A DNA stretch of 64,000 nt, taken from Streptomyces atroolivaceus. Lineage in GTDB: Bacteria > Actinomycetota > Actinomycetes > Streptomycetales > Streptomycetaceae. Below the pieces are notes generated by a model, which saw only the letters and a list, made by a program, of their open reading frames with translations, made no database searches and was not told the DNA's origin. A program made the translations under genes and the position numbers. How positions within the stretch are numbered: position 1 is the stretch's first letter; each line of letters opens with the position of its first letter. The stretch covers positions 310,001 through 374,000 of the forward strand of contig NZ_JNXG01000001.1 in NCBI RefSeq assembly GCF_000717025.1, read 5' to 3'. This document shows, one piece after another, positions 53,278 through 61,156 of the stretch.

Positions 53278-53739
53278 GTGATTCACGTGGCAGACGCCCA
53301 CCGGGGACGCGAGGAGTCGCTGGATGTCATCCAGCGCGAGCTGACCGCCTTCGCGCGCCGAGCGCGATCGACCGCGGCGCGGCTCCACCCGGATCTGCCG
53401 CTGGTGTCGTACACGCTGCTCGCCCACATCGAACACCGGCACGGCTGCCGGGCGACCGACCTGGCGGCGCACTACATGCTGGACAAGTCGACGGTCAGCC
53501 GTCAGGTAGCGGCCTTGGAGAATCTGGGCCTGGTCGAGCGCCACCCGGACCCGGACGACCAGCGCATCCAGGTACTGCACCCCACCACCGCCGGCGTTCA
53601 GGCGCTCGCCTCCACGCAGGCCAGCCGGCGCGCCGCATACCGGGAACGCCTGGGCGCGTGGACGTCGGAGGATCTCGAACAGTTCGCGGAGTACCTGCTG
53701 CGCTACAACTCGGCGGGCGAGGACACCTCACCTCGGTAG
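53278..53739 (+). CDS. MarR family transcriptional regulator
   Basis: A 153-residue winged-helix regulator with the MarR core (about 20-130): LVSYTLLAHIEHRHGCRATDLAAHYMLDKSTVSRQVAALENLGLVERHPDPDDQRIQVLHPT. It probably represses the divergent transporter gene in response to an unknown ligand. GTG at 53278 or 53287 may be the start; GGAAGG lies at suitable spacing for either. The open frame extends upstream to 53164 but would cover the operator. Confidence 0.88.
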   Translation: MIHVADAHRGREESLDVIQRELTAFARRARSTAARLHPDLPLVSYTLLAHIEHRHGCRATDLAAHYMLDKSTVSRQVAALENLGLVERHPDPDDQRIQVLHPTTAGVQALASTQASRRAAYRERLGAWTSEDLEQFAEYLLRYNSAGEDTSPR

Positions 53740-54643
53740 GCCCCCACCCAGCCCGGCCGCCCGCAGCCACGCTCCCGCCCGGCGCCGGCCCCGAGCGCGG
53801 CTCCCGCCTCCGCACGGCTGCCGGGCCGCCAGGCAGCGGGTCAGCAGCCCCGGGCTCCTGACATACGGGCAACCGCCCACCCCACGGCCTCCTTGAGCGC
53901 GGCGCGCCGGCGGCACCGGCATCCGCCAGCCCTTCATCGGCCTCACACACCACGAGTCGGCCGCTCCCAGCCCGGAAGCCGGGAGCCGCCAGCCGAACCG
54001 GCCGCAGCGGACGCCGCGCTCACCGCCGCGCCGACGTACGACGTCTCTCCGCTCCGCCCAACTCGAAGGCGCCGCTGGACCAAGCGATGATCGTCCGCCA
54101 CAACGCCGGCCCGGACGGCCCGGTCGCCGACACGCCCGTCACCGTCGCGGCCGGTCGCGGTGGTTCGTGCACCCCTGACACGCCCCGCGATGGCTTCGGT
54201 CGCATCCGGAGCTACCTGGAGAGAGGCCCGAGGGGCCTGCTCGAGGCCGAAGTCGATCTCATCGTGCCGGAGTTGACGCCGGCTCGCTCGAAGTCCGGGA
54301 TGACCGGCCTCGTCACCCTCGCCGTCACTTCCCGCAGTCAGGCGTTCACCGCCACGACAGGCAACACCAAGGCGCTCGCTGCGCGACTCGCCCGCCTGAC
54401 ACTCCCGTTCCGCGGTTCAAGCGAAACGCCCCTTTGGTGCGGATCCGACGTTTCACGTGAAACAGCAGCCGCTCCGGACCCCGCTTCTGGGCCGGGTGCG
54501 TGCTTCATCACAGCGCCTGCCGTACGCGGCCTACTCGTCCGAGGTAATACGGATCCTTCCCTCAGGTCGGCAGCCTCAGGCACGTGCGGGAAGCGCCGGA
54601 CCGAAGGAGCCACGCCGACCGCGGGAGGAAATTCGCACAACGA
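53740..54643. other. Poorly annotated 0.9-kb region with parS
   Basis: No family can be recognised here. A frame opening at 54087 (+) has strong third-position GC bias until about 54400, where it fades; it then runs through parS and the tRNA gene on the other strand, so the complete frame cannot be a normal gene. It may be a gene remnant. The rest looks non-coding. Confidence 0.4.
54450..54463. promoter_or_regulatory. parS: parS site (ParB binding)
   Basis: An exact GTTTCACGTGAAAC in the gene-poor region between marR and tRNA-Leu. Confidence 0.92.
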
Positions 54644-54681
54644 AGAACCCCCGCACCGGATCTCTCCGATGCGGGGGTTCT
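54644..54681 (-). terminator. Terminator of tRNA-Leu
   Basis: AGAACCCCCGCA pairs with TGCGGGGGTTCT (12 bp), with an inner CGGA / TCCG stem. On the minus strand it lies 38 bases after the tRNA 3' end and is followed by a TTCTTCGTTG stretch. Confidence 0.85.
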
Positions 54682-54719
54682 GTCGAACCAACCCGGCAGT
54701 CGCAAGCGACTGCCCGTTG

Positions 54720-54802
54720 TGCGCGAGGGGGGATTTGAACCCCCACGTCCCTAAGGACACTGGCACCTGAAGCCAGCGCGTCTGCCGTTCCGCCACTCGC
54801 GC
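54720..54802 (-). tRNA. tRNA-Leu (anticodon CAG)
   Basis: On the minus strand the acceptor GCGCGAG pairs with CTCGCGC, the anticodon stem-loop CTGGC-TTCAGGT-GCCAG gives CAG, and the T arm GGGGG-TTCAAAT-CCCCC is intact. The long variable arm (GTGTCC...GGGAC) is typical of class II Leu tRNA. The 3' CCA is not encoded. CUG is the dominant leucine codon in high-GC genomes. Confidence 0.96.
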
Positions 54803-55117
54803 ATGAGTGGTGTTTTCAGACTCTCTCACCGTGTGGTGTGAGCGCCTGGCGACATCCCGAAGATTAGCACGCTGGACAGGGTGGATTCACATCCGTTGTT
54901 TCGCCGCACCCACCAGGGGAACCGGGAACGCGGAAAGCCCGGACCCACTCCTCCTGAGTGCACCCGGAGTGCGGGACACTGTCAGGAGGCCACCTCTACG
55001 ATCCGTGTGAGAGGTGACACTCATCCACTGTGCAGACAAGGGGAACCAGCCGATTTCCCGACGCGTGGATACGATCAGTAAGCAGTGCAGGGATGACGAC
55101 ACCGGAGGAGGTGCCCC
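54803..55117. promoter_or_regulatory. Divergent promoter region of tRNA-Leu and the fhaA operon
   Basis: A 315-bp gap carrying the tRNA promoter (leftward) and the promoter of the six-gene fhaA-pknB run (rightward). Several less GC-rich patches are present (for example around 54860-54875 and 54890-54902), but no exact promoter consensus can be fixed by eye. No gene is seen. Confidence 0.45.
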
Positions 55118-55969
55118 ATGGGAGTCATGAAGCGTTTCGAGCAGCGTCTCGAAGGTCTGGTCAATGGCACCTTCGCCAAGGTCTTCAAGTCCGAGGTGCA
55201 GCCGGTAGAGATCGCGGGAGCCCTCCAGCGCGAGTGCGACAACAACGCGACGATCTGGAACCGCGAGCGGACCGTCGTGCCCAACGACTTCATCGTCGAG
55301 CTGAGCACCCCTGACTACGAGCGGCTCAGCCCGTACTCGGGTCAGCTCGGTGACGAGCTGTCCGGCCTCGTACGTGACTACGCCAAGCAGCAGCGGTACA
55401 CCTTCATGGGGCCGATCAAGGTCCACCTGGAGAAGGCGGACGACCTCGACACGGGTCTCTACCGCGTACGCAGCCGGACCCTGGCGTCGAGCACGTCACA
55501 GCAGGGCCAGCAGCCCGGCCCTGCCCAGCCGAACCGGCCCGCCCCCTCTCAGGGGCAGGGCGGTTACGGCTACCCGCCGACTTCCGCCCCTCCCATGCCC
55601 CCGTCCCCGCCGCCGGGCGGCGGGCGCTCCGGAGGCCCTTCCAGCGACTGGCGCCCGCCGGCCGCGTCCGGCCCCGTGCCGGACGCCCAGGTGCGGCGCT
55701 GGATCGAGATCAACGGCACCCGCCATCAGATCTCCCGCCCGACGTTGGTGATGGGACGAAGCACCGACGCCGACGTGCGGATCGACGACCCCGGCGTATC
55801 CCGCCGGCACTGTGAGATCCGGACCGGAACGCCCTCGACGATCCAGGATCTCGGATCTACCAACGGCATCGTGGTAGACGGGCAGCACACCACCCGCGCT
55901 ACGCTCCGCGACGGCTCGCGGATCGTCGTGGGCAGCACCACCATCGTTTACCGGCAAGCCGAAGGGTGA
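55118..55969 (+). CDS. fhaA: FHA domain protein FhaA (DUF3662-FHA)
   Basis: A 283-residue cytosolic adaptor. The N-terminal DUF3662 domain (1 to about 120, GVMKRFEQRLEGLVNGTFAKVFKSEVQPVEIAGAL), a Q/P/G-rich linker (about 125-190) and a C-terminal FHA domain (about 205-280, LVMGRSTDADVRIDDPGVSRRHCEI with phosphothreonine-binding R, S and N residues) match FhaA, a regulator of late peptidoglycan steps that binds phosphorylated partners such as the MviN pseudokinase. GGAGGAGG precedes the ATG. First gene of the cell-wall signalling operon. Confidence 0.95.
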   Translation: MGVMKRFEQRLEGLVNGTFAKVFKSEVQPVEIAGALQRECDNNATIWNRERTVVPNDFIVELSTPDYERLSPYSGQLGDELSGLVRDYAKQQRYTFMGPIKVHLEKADDLDTGLYRVRSRTLASSTSQQGQQPGPAQPNRPAPSQGQGGYGYPPTSAPPMPPSPPPGGGRSGGPSSDWRPPAASGPVPDAQVRRWIEINGTRHQISRPTLVMGRSTDADVRIDDPGVSRRHCEIRTGTPSTIQDLGSTNGIVVDGQHTTRATLRDGSRIVVGSTTIVYRQAEG

Positions 55970-55979
55970 AGCGGGGGCA

Positions 55980-56495
55980 ATGTCAGAGCTGACCCTGACG
56001 GTCATGCGGCTAGGTTTCCTGGCTGTTCTGTGGCTATTCGTAATCGTGGCCGTCCAGGTCATTCGCAGCGACCTGTTCGGTACGCGTGTCACGCAGCGCG
56101 GCTCACGCCGCACTGCAGGTGACACCCGTCCCCAGCAGGGACGCCAACAGCAAACAGCGCCGCCTCAGCAGCGCCAGCAGTCCGGGCGCCAGCGCCGCGG
56201 GGCACCCACCAAGCTGGTCGTCTCCGAAGGCACGCTCACCGGCACCACCGTCGCGCTCCAGGGACAGACCATCACCCTGGGCCGGGCGCACGATTCAACG
56301 ATCGTGCTGGATGACGACTACGCGTCCAGTCGGCATGCCAGGATCTACCCGGACCGTGACGGCCAGTGGATCGTCGAGGACCTCGGGTCCACCAACGGCA
56401 CGTATCTCGACCGGACCCGGCTCACCACCCCGACACCTGTTCCGCTGGGCGCGCCGATCCGCATCGGCAAGACCGTCATCGAGCTGCGGAAGTAG
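55980..56495 (+). CDS. fhaB: FHA domain protein FhaB (FipA-binding type)
   Basis: A 171-residue membrane-anchored FHA protein. One N-terminal helix (about 7-27, TVMRLGFLAVLWLFVIVAVQVI), a Q/R-rich linker (about 35-75) and a FHA domain (about 78-170, LGRAHDSTIVLDDDYASSRHARI and EDLGSTNGTYLD) are clear. It recruits phosphothreonine proteins, including kinase activation loops, to the division or elongation site. Ten bases separate it from fhaA. Confidence 0.95.
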   Translation: MSELTLTVMRLGFLAVLWLFVIVAVQVIRSDLFGTRVTQRGSRRTAGDTRPQQGRQQQTAPPQQRQQSGRQRRGAPTKLVVSEGTLTGTTVALQGQTITLGRAHDSTIVLDDDYASSRHARIYPDRDGQWIVEDLGSTNGTYLDRTRLTTPTPVPLGAPIRIGKTVIELRK

Positions 56496-56502
56496 TACGA
56501 CA

Positions 56503-56628
56503 ATGAGCGAGCGGAGCGAGCGAGCCGCGGCGGTCCTGACGACGGACCCGGCGCGGCTCCCGACCGGAGGGTGGGCAGTGTGGCTCGAGACCGGCTGTAC
56601 CCCGAGCCGACGGGCGAGGTGCGCATGA
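56503..56628 (+). CDS. Possible 41-residue upstream ORF coupled to pstP
   Basis: A short frame starting ATGAGCGAGCGGAGCGAGCG (MSERSER), 7 bases after the fhaB stop, and ending in an ATGA overlap with the chosen pstP start. The MSERSER opening resembles a repetitive string often seen at gene starts in actinobacteria. It has no recognised domain and a weak ribosome-binding site; it could be a leader ORF controlling phosphatase translation or chance. Confidence 0.3.
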   Translation: MSERSERAAAVLTTDPARLPTGGWAVWLETGCTPSRRARCA

Positions 56629-58112
56629 GCTTGTCCCTGCGCTTCGCCGCCGGATCGCACAAGGGCATGATCCGGGAAGGCAACGAGGACTCCGGCTATG
56701 CCGGACCCCGCCTTCTCGCCATCGCCGACGGCATGGGCGGCCAGGCGGCCGGAGAGGTCGCCAGCTCCGAGGTGATCTCCACGCTCGTGCAGCTCGACGA
56801 CGACGTCCCGGGATCCGACCTCCTCACCTCGCTCGGTACGGCGGTCCAGCGGGCCAACGACCAGCTGCGCGTCATGGTCGAGGAGGACCCCCAGCTGGAG
56901 GGGATGGGCACGACGCTCACCGCCCTGCTCTGGACCGGTCAGCGTCTCGGCCTCGTCCACGTCGGCGACTCCCGTGCGTATCTCCTGCGTGACGGTGTCC
57001 TGACGCAGATCACCCAGGACCACACCTGGGTGCAGCGTCTCGTCGACGAGGGCAGGATCACGGAGGAAGAGGCCACCACCCACCCGCAGCGCTCCCTGCT
57101 GATGCGGGCCCTGGGCAGCGGCGACCACGTGGAGCCCGATCTCTCCATCCGGGAGGTGCGTGCCGGTGACCGCTACCTGATCTGCTCGGACGGCCTGTCG
57201 GGCGTCGTCTCCCACCAGACGATGGAAGAGACCCTGGCCAGTTACCAGGGCCCCCAGGAGACCATCCAGGACCTCATCCAGCTCGCTCTGCGCGGCGGCG
57301 GCCCCGACAACATCACGTGCATCGTCGCCGACGTCCTGGACGTCGACAGCAACGACACCCTGGCCGGGCAGCTGAACGACACCCCGGTCATCGTCGGGGC
57401 GGTCGCCGAGAACCAGGCCGCCCAGGCGAACGACGGCCGTGCCATGGAGACGCCGGCGGGACGTGCGGCCGGCCTCGGCCGCCCCGTGCCGCCGCCGGCC
57501 GGGGGCTTCGGCCCTCCCGGAAGCGGCGACGACATGGGCTACGGCTCCGCCCCGGACGGCGCCTTCGACTCGTACACCGACGACGACTTCGTCAAGCCCC
57601 GCGGCGGCCGCAGGTGGCTGAAGCGGTCGTTCCTCATCGTGCTCGCGCTGGCCGTCATCGGCGGCGGCGTCTACGGCGGCTACCGCTGGACCCAGAACCA
57701 GTTCTACGTGGGCGCGAAGGAAGACAACGTCGCGCTGTTCCGCGGAATCAGCCAGGACCTCGCCTGGGTGTCCCTCTCGAAGGTCGAAGAGGACACCAAG
57801 ATCGAACTGAAGTACCTCCCGCCCTACTGGCGAAAGAAGGTCGAGGCGACCATCTCCCAGGGCAGCCTCACCGACGCCCGCAAGAAGATCAGCGAGCTCG
57901 AAGCACAGGCCTCCGCCTGCGAGAAGGACGCGCAGCGCCGCGCCGCCGAGGCGGACGCCAATGCCGCCAAGGAGCAGGGCGAAGCCGGCAGCGCCTCCGA
58001 CAGCACGTCCGCCACGTCCCCCGTCAAGGGGACCCAGACCGCGACTCCCACTCCCGGCCCCAGCCTCTCGGAGGAAGAGAAGAAGCTGGCCCTGCAGTGC
58101 GGTAAGCAGTAA
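56625..58112 (+). CDS. pstP: PP2C-family Ser/Thr protein phosphatase PstP
   Basis: A 495-residue membrane phosphatase that reverses Hanks-kinase phosphorylation. The PP2C domain (about 1-235) has metal ligands in REGNEDSGYAG, IADGMGGQAAG, HVGDSRAYLLRDG, CSDGLSG and GGGPDNIT. One transmembrane helix (about 335-355, RSFLIVLALAVIGGGVYGGY) is followed by an outer domain with a coiled-coil-like ARKKISELEAQASACEKDAQRRAAEADANAAKE and a Ser/Thr-rich tail. The in-frame GTG at 56571 is an alternative start; ATG at 56625 begins directly at the family core. Confidence 0.94.
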   Translation: MSLSLRFAAGSHKGMIREGNEDSGYAGPRLLAIADGMGGQAAGEVASSEVISTLVQLDDDVPGSDLLTSLGTAVQRANDQLRVMVEEDPQLEGMGTTLTALLWTGQRLGLVHVGDSRAYLLRDGVLTQITQDHTWVQRLVDEGRITEEEATTHPQRSLLMRALGSGDHVEPDLSIREVRAGDRYLICSDGLSGVVSHQTMEETLASYQGPQETIQDLIQLALRGGGPDNITCIVADVLDVDSNDTLAGQLNDTPVIVGAVAENQAAQANDGRAMETPAGRAAGLGRPVPPPAGGFGPPGSGDDMGYGSAPDGAFDSYTDDDFVKPRGGRRWLKRSFLIVLALAVIGGGVYGGYRWTQNQFYVGAKEDNVALFRGISQDLAWVSLSKVEEDTKIELKYLPPYWRKKVEATISQGSLTDARKKISELEAQASACEKDAQRRAAEADANAAKEQGEAGSASDSTSATSPVKGTQTATPTPGPSLSEEEKKLALQCGKQ

Positions 58113-58133
58113 GCCGTAGGGGGCCTTCAGCAC

Positions 58134-59534
58134 ATGAGCGTTGTCACCAACACGACCACCATCGGCGCGATCGACGCGCCGAGCCGCCGTAACACCGAGC
58201 TGGCCCTGGTCGCGTTCGCCGTCCTCATCTCGGTGTTCGCGTACGCCAACGTGGGCCTCGCCCTCAACGGCGAACTTCCCGCCGGCATGCTCGGGTACGG
58301 CCTGGGCCTCGCACTGCTCGGCGGTGTGGGGCATCTCGCGGTGCGGAGGTTCGCCCCGTACGCGGACCCGCTGCTGCTGCCGCTGGCGACCCTGCTGAAC
58401 GGGCTGGGGCTGGCCTTCATCTGGCGCCTGGACCAGTCGGAGCGGTTCCAGGCACTCAAGACGTTCGCCCCGGCCGCCTCCAAGCAGCTGATGTTCTCAG
58501 CGGTCGGCGTCGCCCTGATGGTCGTCGTCCTGATCGCGCTCAAGGACCACCGCATCCTGCAGCGCTACACCTACATCTCCATGCTGGTGGCGCTGTTCCT
58601 GCTGATCCTTCCGATGTTCTTCCCGGCCGTGAACGGCGCCAAGATCTGGATCAAGATCCCCGGCGTCGGCACGATCCAGCCGGGAGAGTTCGCGAAGATC
58701 ATCATCGCGGTGTTCTTCGCCGGCTACCTCATGGTCAAGCGTGATGCGCTCGCCCTGGCCAGCCGCCGCTTCATGGGGCTCTACCTGCCCCGCGGCCGCG
58801 ACCTCGGGCCGATCCTCATGGTCTGGGCGTTCTCGATCCTCATCCTGGTCTTCGAGACCGACCTCGGGTCCTCGCTGCTGTTCTTCGGCATGTTCGTCGT
58901 CATGCTGTACGTCGCCACGGAGCGCACCAGCTGGATCGTCTTCGGTCTGCTGATGTCCGCAGCCGGCGCTGTCGGCGTGGCAACGTTCGAGCCGCACGTC
59001 CAGGACCGCGTCACCGCCTGGCTCGACCCCTTCGCGGGCTGGGGCAAGGAGGCGGCGAGCGAGCAGATGGCCAAGTCCCTGATGGCGTTCGGCTCCGGCG
59101 GTACCCTCGGCACCGGCCTCGGTCAGGGCAACTCCGACCTGATCGGCTTCGCGGCCAACTCCGACTTCATCCTCGCCACCGTCGGTGAGGAGCTCGGGCT
59201 GGCCGGGATGATGGCGGTCCTGCTCGTCTACGGTCTGATCGTCGAGCGCGGCGTCCGTACGGCGCTGGCCGCCCGGGACCCGTTCGGCAAGCTCCTCGCG
59301 ATCGGCCTCTCCGGCTCCTTCGCCATCCAGGTCTTCGTCGTCGCCGGCGGTGTCATGGGGCTCATCCCGCTGACCGGTATGACCATGCCGTTCCTCGCGG
59401 CAGGTGGTTCGTCGGTCATCGCCAACTGGGCACTCATCGGGATCCTGATCAGAATCAGCGACACGGCCCGACGTCCCGCTCCTGCCCCCGCTCCGTCCCC
59501 GGACGCCGAGATGACCCAGGTGGTCCGACCGTGA
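58134..59534 (+). CDS. rodA: FtsW/RodA/SpoVE family glycosyltransferase
   Basis: A 466-residue integral membrane SEDS protein with about 10 or more helices, polymerising lipid II. The SEDS signatures ANGAKIWIKIPG-type loop (VNGAKIWIKIPGVGTIQPGEFAKI), LVFETDLGSSLLFF and GFAANSDFILATVGEELGLAG are present, as is the final LPLTGMTMPFLAAGGSSVIANW-type segment. It is paired with the downstream class B PBP through a GTGA overlap, as expected for a SEDS-PBP complex. Confidence 0.95.
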   Translation: MSVVTNTTTIGAIDAPSRRNTELALVAFAVLISVFAYANVGLALNGELPAGMLGYGLGLALLGGVGHLAVRRFAPYADPLLLPLATLLNGLGLAFIWRLDQSERFQALKTFAPAASKQLMFSAVGVALMVVVLIALKDHRILQRYTYISMLVALFLLILPMFFPAVNGAKIWIKIPGVGTIQPGEFAKIIIAVFFAGYLMVKRDALALASRRFMGLYLPRGRDLGPILMVWAFSILILVFETDLGSSLLFFGMFVVMLYVATERTSWIVFGLLMSAAGAVGVATFEPHVQDRVTAWLDPFAGWGKEAASEQMAKSLMAFGSGGTLGTGLGQGNSDLIGFAANSDFILATVGEELGLAGMMAVLLVYGLIVERGVRTALAARDPFGKLLAIGLSGSFAIQVFVVAGGVMGLIPLTGMTMPFLAAGGSSVIANWALIGILIRISDTARRPAPAPAPSPDAEMTQVVRP

Positions 59535-60985
59535 ACAAGCCGCTCCGCAGGATCGCGATCTTCTGCGGCATCCTCGTTCTGGCGCTTCTGGTCCGCACCA
59601 ACTACATCCAGTACGTGCGTGCCGACGAGCTCAACGCGAACGAGCACAACCGCCGCGTCCAGATCGAGCGCTACGCCCACGAGCGGGGCAACATCATCGT
59701 CGACGGCGAACCCGTCACGGGCTCCGTCGAGACCACGGACAGCGACTTCAAGTACAAGCGCGTCTGGAAGAACGGCCCCATGTGGGCACCCGTCACCGGC
59801 TACTCCTCGCAGGCCTTCGACTCCTCGCAGCTGGAGAGCCTCGAGGACGGCATCCTCACCGGCAACAGTGACCAGCTGTTCTTCGACCGCACCCTGTCGA
59901 TGTTCACCGGCGAGCAGGAGACCGGCGGGAACGTCGTCACCACCCTCAACGGCACCGCCCAGAAGGCCGCCTTCAAGGGGCTGGGCGCCAAGAAGGGTGC
60001 CGTCGCGGCGATCGACCCGCAGACCGGGGCCGTCCTGGCCCTGGCCAGCACCCCCTCGTACGACCCCTCGGTCTTCGCGGGCAACTCCATGAAGGACTCC
60101 GACGCCCGGCAGAAGCTCCTGACCGACAAGGACAAGCCGATGCTGAACCGGGCCCTGCGGGAGACCTACCCGCCCGGCTCGACGTTCAAGGTCGTCACGG
60201 CCGCGGCGGCGCTGGAGAACGGCCTCTACACCGACATCGACGCGGAGACGGAGTCCCCCCTGCCCTGGCGGCTCCCCCTGTCCTCCAACCTGTTGCAGAA
60301 CGAGGGCGACATCCCCTGCGAGAACGCCTCGCTCCGGGAAGCCCTGCGCTGGTCCTGCAACACCGTCTTCGGCAAGATGAGCGACGATCTCGGCAACGAG
60401 AAGATGATCGAACAGGCCGACAAGTTCGGCTTCAACAAGGAAGTCTTCACCCCGGTCCGGGCCGACGCCAGCATCTACCCGAAGGACAACAAGCCGCAGA
60501 ACGCCATGGCGGGCATCGGCCAGGCGTCCAACCGCGCCACTCCCCTCCAGATGGCCATGGTGGCCTCCGCGATCGCCAACGACGGCAAGCTCATGCAGCC
60601 GTACATGGTCGCCCAGCGCCAGGCACCCAATCTGGACGTCATCTACACGCACGAGAAGGAGCAGCTCAGCCAGCCGCTCTCGGCGGAGAACGCCCAGAAG
60701 GTGCAGGAGATGATGGAGACCGTGGTCGAGGACGGCACGGGAACCAACGCGCAGATCAAGGGCGTCACCGTCGGTGGCAAGACCGGTACCGCCCAGCACG
60801 GACTCAACAACAGTGAGAAGCCGTACGCCTGGTTCATCTCGTACGCGAAGACCGACAGCGGTTCACCGGTCGCCGTCGCCGTGGTGGTCGAGGACGGCAA
60901 CGCCAACCGGGACGACATCTCCGGCGGCGGCCTGGCCGCACCAATCGCCAAGAGCGTGATGAAGGCGGTACTCGACGGAAAGTAG
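59531..60985 (+). CDS. pbpA: Class B penicillin-binding protein PbpA
   Basis: A 484-residue monofunctional transpeptidase. A single N-terminal helix (8-21) anchors it; the penicillin-binding domain has S217-T-F-K220, S275-C-N277 and K417-T-G419. It works with the preceding RodA-type polymerase in peptidoglycan synthesis and is a usual target of the PstP/PknB circuit. GTG start overlaps the rodA stop. A 170-bp gap leads to pknB. Confidence 0.95.
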   Translation: MNKPLRRIAIFCGILVLALLVRTNYIQYVRADELNANEHNRRVQIERYAHERGNIIVDGEPVTGSVETTDSDFKYKRVWKNGPMWAPVTGYSSQAFDSSQLESLEDGILTGNSDQLFFDRTLSMFTGEQETGGNVVTTLNGTAQKAAFKGLGAKKGAVAAIDPQTGAVLALASTPSYDPSVFAGNSMKDSDARQKLLTDKDKPMLNRALRETYPPGSTFKVVTAAAALENGLYTDIDAETESPLPWRLPLSSNLLQNEGDIPCENASLREALRWSCNTVFGKMSDDLGNEKMIEQADKFGFNKEVFTPVRADASIYPKDNKPQNAMAGIGQASNRATPLQMAMVASAIANDGKLMQPYMVAQRQAPNLDVIYTHEKEQLSQPLSAENAQKVQEMMETVVEDGTGTNAQIKGVTVGGKTGTAQHGLNNSEKPYAWFISYAKTDSGSPVAVAVVVEDGNANRDDISGGGLAAPIAKSVMKAVLDGK

Positions 60986-61073
60986 TGACACCCGTCACAA
61001 CTTCTGTCCACACCAGCACATTGGGATACCGGTCGGATATCAGCTGACGGGTGCGGGCCGATCACGCCAGGAG

Positions 61074-61085
61074 GGCCCGGTAGCG
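61074..61085 (+). promoter_or_regulatory. Candidate internal promoter -10 upstream of pknB
   Basis: CCCGGTAGCGTAAG in the 171-bp pbpA-pknB gap contains TAGCGT at about 61080-61085, a Streptomyces-type -10 hexamer with no strong -35. It would give a leader of about 65-70 bases. Confidence 0.3.
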
Positions 61086-61156
61086 TAAGCGCGAACAGCG
61101 CACCGCCGGACCACACACGGGTGCGGTCGGGACTGACGGAGAGGGCTGGATCAGTT

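Noticed and set aside
53495..53953. Minus-strand frame of 152 codons downstream of marR
   Set aside because: It overlaps the marR gene, lacks a ribosome-binding site and is low-complexity G/R/P.
54087..54770. Plus-strand frame of 227 codons
   Set aside because: It reads through parS, a terminator and the tRNA-Leu gene, so the full frame cannot be a gene; only its first 300 bases are mentioned as a possible remnant.
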